The notes under the pieces: model-generated | What the model was told of the DNA's origin: nothing | Database searches by the model: none | Seen by the model: only the letters and a program-made list of their open reading frames with translations | Part shown: in pieces, positions 7,017-11,520 of the stretch | How the letters are laid out: every line of letters begins with the position of its first letter | Numbering within the stretch: the stretch's first letter is position 1 | NCBI GenBank assembly: GCA_017958465.1 | Contig: JAGDCQ010000226.1 | Location: 1-11,520, forward strand | Length of the DNA stretch: 11,520 nt | Source: Lachnospiraceae bacterium | Lineage (GTDB): Bacteria > Bacillota > Clostridia > Lachnospirales > Lachnospiraceae | Direction of reading: 5' to 3' | Made by a program: the position numbers and the translations under genes

Positions 7017-7060
7017 TGAGATAGCGCCCGGGGGCTTTATGGATATTTATACACTTTTTC
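7004..7060. repeat. 10-bp inverted repeat around a GC-rich palindrome
   Basis: GAAAAAGTGT (7004-7013) is repeated in inverted form as ACACTTTTTC (7051-7060), 37 bases apart, in the divergent control region. The left copy overlaps the -35 of the minus-strand promoter. Between them, AGCGCCC (7023-7029) and GGGGGCT (7030-7036) form a 14-bp palindrome with a single mismatch pair, in otherwise AT-rich DNA. It could be paired operator sites or a cruciform-prone spacer. Confidence 0.4.
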
Positions 7061-7072
7061 TTCATTTTATGC

Positions 7073-7101
7073 TTGACAAACGGGTGATGCTTGTATACAA
7101 T
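7073..7101 (+). promoter_or_regulatory. promoter of the sodium:solute symporter gene
   Basis: TTGACA at 7073-7078 and TACAAT at 7096-7101 with a 17-base spacer form a strong sigma-A promoter. Transcription would start near 7108, inside the left arm of the 31-bp palindrome, leaving a leader of about 90 bases before the ATG at 7199. Confidence 0.85.
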
Positions 7102-7103
7102 GG

Positions 7104-7134
7104 CTTTAATGCGTTAAAGCGTAACGCATTAAAG
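7104..7134. promoter_or_regulatory. perfect 31-bp palindrome, likely repressor operator
   Basis: CTTTAATGCGTTA (7104-7116) is exactly mirrored by TAACGCATTAAAG (7122-7134) around the 5-base spacer AAGCG. The site begins 2 bases after the -10 and covers the predicted start of transcription, the classic place for a repressor to block initiation. In RNA it would form a stable hairpin at the very 5' end of the transcript, but no T run follows, so it is not a terminator. The regulator is not encoded in the window and the site matches no consensus I can name. Confidence 0.8.
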
Positions 7135-7198
7135 TAAAAGAAGCAGCAGGTTTTTAGCCATCTGTGCAGCCGCTCTCTTTTGAAAGATGAGGAACCTT

Positions 7199-8782
7199 AT
7201 GTTAACAAAGATCATCAGCGCGATCCTTCTTGTTGCATTTTTTGCGATAATGATAGGGGTCGGCTTCTACAGCAGAAAGAGCACAAAAGACGTTTCCGGG
7301 TTTGTCCTCGGCGGACGAGCTGTAGGCCCGTGGCTTACGGCATTTGCCTTCGGAACTTCCTATTTTTCGGCCGTGATCTTTGTAGGCTACGCAGGCCAGT
7401 TTGGCTGGCTGTACGGCACAAGCGCCACCTGGGCGGGCCTTGGCAACGCCTTCATCGGTTCGCTGATGGCCTGGAACATCCTTGGACGCCGCACCCGTAT
7501 CATGACGCAGCACCTGGATTCCAAGACTATGCCGGATTTCTTCGAAAAGCGTTTTGGCTCCTCAAAGCTTAAGGTGATCGCTTCGATAATAGTTTTCATC
7601 TTCCTGATCCCTTACACCGCATCGCTTTATAACGGACTTTCAAGCCTCTTCGGCCTGGTGTTCGATATCCCTTACTGGGTAGTTATCGCTGTGATGGCGG
7701 CCCTCACCGGAGTTTATGTCATCTTCGGCGGCTATATGGCCACGGCTATCAACGACTTCATCCAGGGTATCATAATGCTGTTCGGTATCGTGACTGTCAT
7801 CCTTGCGGTGCTGAAGGACAACGGCGGCCTTGTTGCTGCTGCAAAGAGCCTTTCCGCTATCCCCGCAGAGGGCTGGGAGCAGGGCGCATACTCCTCATTC
7901 TTTGGACCGGACCCGCTTGCGCTGCTGTTCGTGGTGATCCTCACATCCCTCGGTACCTGGGGCCTTCCCCAGATGGTCGGCAAATTCTACGCCATCAAGA
8001 GTGAGAAGGATATCCACAAGGGGACCGTTATCTCGACGATATTTGCCGTTGTTGTTGCCGGCGGATGCTACTTCCTTGGCGGCTTCGGCAGGCTTTATGC
8101 AGACAAGATCAAATACAATCCCGCAAACGGAAAGCCGCTGTTTGACACCATCGTTCCTACAATGCTCTCAACGCTGCCTTCCGTGGTGATCGCGATAGTT
8201 ATAGTGCTGGTGCTCGCTGCATCCATGTCCACGCTGTCGTCGCTGGTGCTCACTTCGAGCTCCACGCTCACGCTCGACGTTATCAAACCCGCTTCAAAGA
8301 AGCAGATCACGGAGAAGAAGCAGGTCTTCATCATGAGGCTCTTCATCGTGTTCTTTATACTTGTTTCCGCAGCGATAGCGATAATAAAGGATTCCTTCCC
8401 GGGTCTTACCTTTATCGCCCAGATGATGGGCGTTTCCTGGGGAGCTCTCGCAGGTTCGTTCCTTGCGCCTTTCCTGTACGGCCTGTACTGGAAGAAGACC
8501 TCGAAAGCATCGGTTGCCGTATGCTTTGTATGGGGCTGCGCCATCGCCGTTACACAGCTTATCGTGACCCTTGCAGGCGTCAATGTGGCCGCATGGGGTC
8601 CTGTACTCGGATATATCTTCAAATCATCCATAAACTCCGGCGTTGTAGCTATGGTCGGAGGCCTTGTGATAGTGCCTGTTGTTACGGCACTCACAAAGAA
8701 GCCCGATGCTGTTGAAGCCCAGAAGCTTTTCAACTGCTTCGAGGAAAAGGTCGAGGTTGCAAAGAAGGAAGCCCTCGACTGA
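7199..8782 (+). CDS. sodium:solute symporter (SSS/SLC5 family)
   Basis: This 527-residue protein has the length and roughly 13 membrane segments of the SSS family, which take up sugars, amino acids, vitamins or organic acids with Na+. Family features are the early GGR motif (38-40, FVLGGRAVGPW), the TM1-like Na+-site segment FGTSYFSAVIFVGYAGQ (51-67), FGGYMATAINDFIQG (176-190), and AASMSTLSSLVLTSS (340-354), whose Ser/Thr residues normally bind Na+. The substrate cannot be told from these motifs. ATG 7199 is preferred over ATG 7187 because GAGGA at 7189-7193 lies 5 bases before it. The gene stands alone, with its own promoter and a palindromic operator upstream and a terminator downstream, so uptake is probably induced by its substrate. 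Confidence 0.93.
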   Translation: MLTKIISAILLVAFFAIMIGVGFYSRKSTKDVSGFVLGGRAVGPWLTAFAFGTSYFSAVIFVGYAGQFGWLYGTSATWAGLGNAFIGSLMAWNILGRRTRIMTQHLDSKTMPDFFEKRFGSSKLKVIASIIVFIFLIPYTASLYNGLSSLFGLVFDIPYWVVIAVMAALTGVYVIFGGYMATAINDFIQGIIMLFGIVTVILAVLKDNGGLVAAAKSLSAIPAEGWEQGAYSSFFGPDPLALLFVVILTSLGTWGLPQMVGKFYAIKSEKDIHKGTVISTIFAVVVAGGCYFLGGFGRLYADKIKYNPANGKPLFDTIVPTMLSTLPSVVIAIVIVLVLAASMSTLSSLVLTSSSTLTLDVIKPASKKQITEKKQVFIMRLFIVFFILVSAAIAIIKDSFPGLTFIAQMMGVSWGALAGSFLAPFLYGLYWKKTSKASVAVCFVWGCAIAVTQLIVTLAGVNVAAWGPVLGYIFKSSINSGVVAMVGGLVIVPVVTALTKKPDAVEAQKLFNCFEEKVEVAKKEALD

Positions 8783-8821
8783 TAAAATTGCCTGTTTTCC
8801 TAAAACCCCAATAATACGCCT

Positions 8822-8859
8822 GAAACCGGACCGAACCCATTTCGGTCCGGTTTCGCTTT
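8822..8859 (+). terminator. terminator after the symporter gene
   Basis: GAAACCGGACCGAA (8822-8835) pairs perfectly with TTCGGTCCGGTTTC (8841-8854) around the loop CCCAT. The T tract after the 14-bp stem is short and interrupted (GCTTTG), but the A-rich start and T-rich end of the stem would serve both strands. It lies 40 bases after the symporter stop and before the next promoter. Confidence 0.75.
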
Positions 8860-8882
8860 GTGGGAACGGGGGCGGCTTTCGA

Positions 8883-8912
8883 TTGACAGGAGGGGGAAGG
8901 GTGATATATAAT
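8883..8912 (+). promoter_or_regulatory. promoter of the ttcA-like/HD/GH20 operon
   Basis: TTGACA (8883-8888) and TATAAT (8907-8912) are both perfect consensus hexamers with an 18-base spacer. Transcription would start at about 8918-8920, within the palindrome that follows, about 50 bases before the GTG start at 8969. Confidence 0.85.
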
Positions 8913-8913
8913 A

Positions 8914-8930
8914 CCTACCAAATCGGTAGG
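8914..8930. promoter_or_regulatory. palindromic operator candidate (Rrf2/CymR-like)
   Basis: CCTACC (8914-8919) and GGTAGG (8925-8930) form a perfect inverted repeat around AAATC, starting two bases after the -10 and covering the start of transcription. The layout, with C/A-rich arms around an AAAT centre, recalls sites of Rrf2-family regulators that control sulfur or Fe-S genes in Firmicutes. This would suit the sulfur-handling gene that follows, but the match is from memory and no regulator gene is in the window. Confidence 0.55.
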
Positions 8931-8968
8931 CGGCAACAGCGCCCGCACCTGCCGTCGGAGGAACAAAA

Positions 8969-10156
8969 GTGGAATATTCAAAAACTATCGAAGAGATGCT
9001 CTGGGACCACCGGGAGAAGATGATAATAGATATACGGGATGAGGAGGAGTTCTTCAAGGGCTCATATCCGGGGGCGGTAAACTACCCGCAAAAGGAGTTT
9101 GAAGCCCACAAAGGAGAGCTTAAGAAGGATGTGCCGGTGTACCTTATCTGTTATTCCGGCAAGCTGTCCCGTGACATCTGCGAGGAGCTTACCCCGGAAG
9201 GCTACGAGATCTACAGCATTCAAGGCGGGATATACAGCTATTATCTGTACCTTATCAAAAACGAGTACTCGGACCCCGAAGAGCAAAAAGCAAAGTGCAG
9301 GAGCATAGAAACCAGCATCATAAAGAAATTCAAAAAGGAGATCTGGTGCCGGTTTACGAAGGCGATCTCGACTTACGAGCTTATAAAGGACGGCGACAGG
9401 ATCGCGGTCTGCATATCCGGGGGAAAGGATTCCATGCTGATGGCCAAGCTCTTCCAGGAGCTTGAGAGGCACGGGAAGAAGAATTTCGAGGTGGTCTACC
9501 TTGTAATGAACCCGGGCTATAACCGGATAAACTATGAGACGATCCTGAGAAACGCAGGGCTTATGGATATCCCGGTAACGGTGTTCGACTCCGACATCTT
9601 CGATGTGGTAGATGAGGTGGGGGGCTCCCCGTGTTACCTCTGCGCCAGGATGCGCCGGGGGAACCTTTACAGCAAAGCAAAGGAGCTGGGGTGCAACAAG
9701 ATCGCGCTGGGGCACCATTACGACGATGTCATAGAGACGATCCTGATGGGGATGCTTTACGGAGCCCAGGTGCAGACCATGATGCCAAAGCTCCACAGCA
9801 CGAACTTTGAGGGGATGGAGCTTATAAGGCCGCTCTACCTTATCCGCGAGGCCGACATAAAGCGGTGGCGCGACTATAACGGGCTTGCGTTCATCAACTG
9901 CGCCTGCAGGCTCACGGAAAGCTGCGCCAGCTGCGGCGGTACGGAAAAGGGGAGCAAGCGGGCGGAGATAAAGACGCTCATTGCGGAGCTGAAGGAGAAG
10001 AACCCCTTCGTGGAATCCAATATTTTCAGGAGCGTTGAGAACGTCAACCTCAGTACTGTCATCTGCTATAAGGGGAAAGACGGGGAAAAACACCATTTTC
10101 TTGAGGAATACGATAAAAACACAAACGGAGAGACCAACGATGATAACAAGGAATGA
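8969..10156 (+). CDS. rhodanese-TtcA fusion, tRNA thiolation-type PP-loop ATPase
   Basis: This 395-residue protein has two parts. Residues about 1-100 are a rhodanese domain with active-site loop CYSGKLS (Cys61), able in principle to carry a persulfide. Residues about 125-365 are a TtcA/TilS-type PP-loop ATPase, with SGGKDS (150-155) for ATP, PCYLCARMRRG (Cys222, Cys225), the TtcA-like GHHYDDVIET (248-257), and a cysteine group at 311, 313, 319 and 322. TtcA makes 2-thiocytidine at tRNA position 32 using an Fe-S cluster held by three cysteines, two from the CxxC and one from the later region. Here that later region has additional cysteines and an insertion. The start is GTG, fixed by GGAGGA at 8957-8962. 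It heads an operon with an HD-domain gene that overlaps its end by 17 bases. Thiolation of tRNA is inferred from homology; the exact product is not certain. Confidence 0.88.
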   Translation: MEYSKTIEEMLWDHREKMIIDIRDEEEFFKGSYPGAVNYPQKEFEAHKGELKKDVPVYLICYSGKLSRDICEELTPEGYEIYSIQGGIYSYYLYLIKNEYSDPEEQKAKCRSIETSIIKKFKKEIWCRFTKAISTYELIKDGDRIAVCISGGKDSMLMAKLFQELERHGKKNFEVVYLVMNPGYNRINYETILRNAGLMDIPVTVFDSDIFDVVDEVGGSPCYLCARMRRGNLYSKAKELGCNKIALGHHYDDVIETILMGMLYGAQVQTMMPKLHSTNFEGMELIRPLYLIREADIKRWRDYNGLAFINCACRLTESCASCGGTEKGSKRAEIKTLIAELKEKNPFVESNIFRSVENVNLSTVICYKGKDGEKHHFLEEYDKNTNGETNDDNKE

Positions 10157-10742
10157 AGCATTTGAACTGTTAAAGAAGTACAACAAGGACTCTTTTCACA
10201 TACAGCACTCGCTAACTGTAGAGGCTGTTATGCAGTGGTACGCAAAGGAGCTGGGCTACGGCGACAAGGCTGAATACTGGGGGATCGTAGGGCTTTTGCA
10301 CGATATAGATTTCGAGCTCTACCCGGAGGAGCACTGCCTTAAGGCACCGGAGCTCCTTAGGGACGGAGGAGTGGATGAGGATGTCATCCATGCTGTTTGC
10401 TCCCACGGATACGGGATCACCATAGGGTGCGGCGTGACTATAGATGTTGAGCCTGTTCACGAGATGGAGAAGGTGCTTTTTGCAGCGGATGAGCTGACAG
10501 GCCTTATAGGCGCGGCTGCACTGATGCGCCCTTCTAAGAGCACGAAGGATATGGAGCTTAAGTCGCTTAAGAAAAAGTATAAGAGCAAAGGTTTTGCGGC
10601 GGGCTGCTCGAGAGATGTTATCGAGCGGGGGGCCGAACAGCTCGGCTGGGAGCTTGACAAACTGCTGACCATGACGCTTCAGGCTATGGCGGATACCGAG
10701 GATATGCTTAATGGGGAGCTTGCGGCTGAAGGGATACAGTGA
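10140..10742 (+). CDS. HD-domain protein (putative metal-dependent hydrolase)
   Basis: This 200-residue protein of the HD superfamily has candidate metal ligands in order: His23 (IQHSLTVEAV), the HD pair His54-Asp55 (LLHDIDFE), His84/His89 (HAVCSHGYG) and Asp117 (ADELTGLIG). HD enzymes usually cleave phosphomonoesters or phosphodiesters of nucleotides; the substrate of this conserved clostridial subgroup is not known to me. The central segment ADELTGLIGAAALMRPSKS is characteristic of that subgroup. Translation starts at ATG 10140, within the last codons of the rhodanese-TtcA gene, with GGAG at 10127-10130. The longer frame open to 10035 lies inside the upstream gene and is not used. The 17-base overlap indicates coupling. 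All HD ligands appear present. Confidence 0.88.
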   Translation: MITRNEAFELLKKYNKDSFHIQHSLTVEAVMQWYAKELGYGDKAEYWGIVGLLHDIDFELYPEEHCLKAPELLRDGGVDEDVIHAVCSHGYGITIGCGVTIDVEPVHEMEKVLFAADELTGLIGAAALMRPSKSTKDMELKSLKKKYKSKGFAAGCSRDVIERGAEQLGWELDKLLTMTLQAMADTEDMLNGELAAEGIQ

Positions 10743-10757
10743 CAAAGAGGGTGGATC

Positions 10758-11520
10758 ATGAAGCTATTATTTGAAAATGTGGGGGAAGATATTGCTTTTG
10801 CGCTGGCAGAGGGCGCAAAGGAGCTGGGCTTTGAGGCGGTCTGCAAAGATGCGACCGGCGATGAAAGGGCTTGCAAGAGCGTGCCGGGAGTTGAGGTGGC
10901 TTTCGAAAACGCGAAAGGTGCCGGAGAAAGTGACGCTGTAAGGGTTGTAAAGGCAGTTAAAACAGGGGAAGGCCTCCGTGTCTTTGGAGATGAAAAAGGC
11001 CCCTGGACCCTGGAATATTCAAGCACCGGAGCCTTTTTGCGCGGCCTTGGCCTGTTAAAGAGGTACGGTGTGCCGGGGAAAGCCTTCGACGTGGCTGAAA
11101 CAGCGGCTTTTGGGACAGTCGGGACCATGCTTGACTGCTCAAGGAACGCCGTTATGAAGCCGGAGAGCCTGAAACGGTTTATCAGGATGACGGCTCTTAT
11201 GGGGTTTAACGCCATCATGCTCTATACGGAGGATACCTACGAAGTACCGGGAGAGCCCTATTTTGGGCACCTCCGCGGAAGATACACCTGCGAAGAGCTT
11301 CGAGATATAGATGCTTACGCTGAAAAACTGGGGGTGGAGCTCATCCCCTGCATCCAGACCCTTGCCCACCTGAAGGCGATCCTTCGGTGGCCGGTTTACA
11401 GCGGGCTTTCCGACTGGGACGACATCTTAAACCTGGCGCTTCCGGAAACCTACGAGCTTATCGAAAAGTGCATCCGGACAGCAAGCGAGTGCTTTAAGTC
11501 CAGGCGCATCAATATCGGCA
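10758..11520 (+). CDS. GH20 family beta-N-acetylhexosaminidase (partial, 3' end missing)
   Basis: An open frame from ATG 10758 runs past the window end, showing 254 residues. Residues about 1-115 resemble the N-terminal domain that precedes the GH20 barrel. From about 122 the barrel begins with MLDCSRNAVMKPESLKR, then ALMGFNAIMLYTEDTYEVPG, PYFGHLRGRYTCEEL and LIPCIQTLAHL. These closely recall the GH20C group (as in Streptococcus pneumoniae), exo-enzymes removing terminal GlcNAc or GalNAc. No signal peptide is present, so the enzyme is probably cytoplasmic and acts on imported oligosaccharides. The visible end, RINIG, is where the family continues into the catalytic Asp-Glu pair, so activity cannot be judged here. 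It begins 15 bases after the HD gene with a GGTGGA ribosome binding site, suggesting a shared transcript. Confidence 0.9.
   Translation, partial: MKLLFENVGEDIAFALAEGAKELGFEAVCKDATGDERACKSVPGVEVAFENAKGAGESDAVRVVKAVKTGEGLRVFGDEKGPWTLEYSSTGAFLRGLGLLKRYGVPGKAFDVAETAAFGTVGTMLDCSRNAVMKPESLKRFIRMTALMGFNAIMLYTEDTYEVPGEPYFGHLRGRYTCEELRDIDAYAEKLGVELIPCIQTLAHLKAILRWPVYSGLSDWDDILNLALPETYELIEKCIRTASECFKSRRINIG

Noticed and set aside
9062..10186. Long minus-strand open frame (374 codons) opposite the rhodanese-TtcA gene
   Set aside because: The plus-strand frame has clear rhodanese and PP-loop motifs, a ribosome binding site and a promoter. The minus frame shows no family motif and is a codon-bias shadow.

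Overview
The window looks like a chromosomal segment of a Bacillota bacterium of the class Clostridia, most like Lachnospiraceae. The grounds are the L10/L12 protein sequences, a ribosomal-protein L10 leader RNA, strong GGAGG-type ribosome binding sites, near-consensus sigma-A promoters (TTGACA with 17-18 nt spacers) and a heterodimeric ABC exporter of the kind common in low-to-mid GC Gram-positives. Family assignment is inference from remembered homologues; no search was run. There is no phage, transposon, CRISPR or RNA gene cluster in view. Most of the window is ordinary core and housekeeping sequence with some lineage-specific parts.

Layout: (1) 1-755 holds the 3' end of an unrecognised gene and a small lipoprotein of unknown function, visibly more AT-rich than what follows. 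(2) 786-2006 is a complete rplJ-rplL transcription unit: consensus promoter, L10 autoregulatory leader ending in an attenuator-type terminator, rplJ (L10), rplL (L7/L12) and a strong terminator. It has neither rplK-rplA in front nor rpoB-rpoC behind. (3) 2090-5643 is a two-gene ABC exporter operon. The first subunit has lost the catalytic Walker B glutamate and the H-loop histidine. The second has the altered signature motif. Together they make one canonical and one degenerate ATP site. (4) 5660-6951, on the minus strand and convergent with the ABC genes, holds a seven-span membrane protein of unknown function overlapping by 4 bases a PrsW-family membrane protease gene. (5) 6952-7198 is a divergent control region with a promoter on each strand and a perfect 31-bp palindrome at the start of transcription of a sodium:solute symporter gene (7199-8782), which ends in a long hairpin. 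(6) 8883-11520 is an apparent operon with its own promoter and a palindrome over the start site: a rhodanese-TtcA fusion (tRNA thiolation type), an HD-domain protein overlapping it by 17 bases, and the first 254 residues of a GH20 beta-hexosaminidase. The last runs off the window just before its expected catalytic Asp-Glu pair.

I do not see a wholly new system. The points most worth a second look are the rhodanese-TtcA fusion with extra cysteines and a candidate sulfur- or Rrf2-type operator, the unidentified 31-bp operator of the symporter, the PrsW/7-TM gene pair, and the detached, self-contained rplJL unit.
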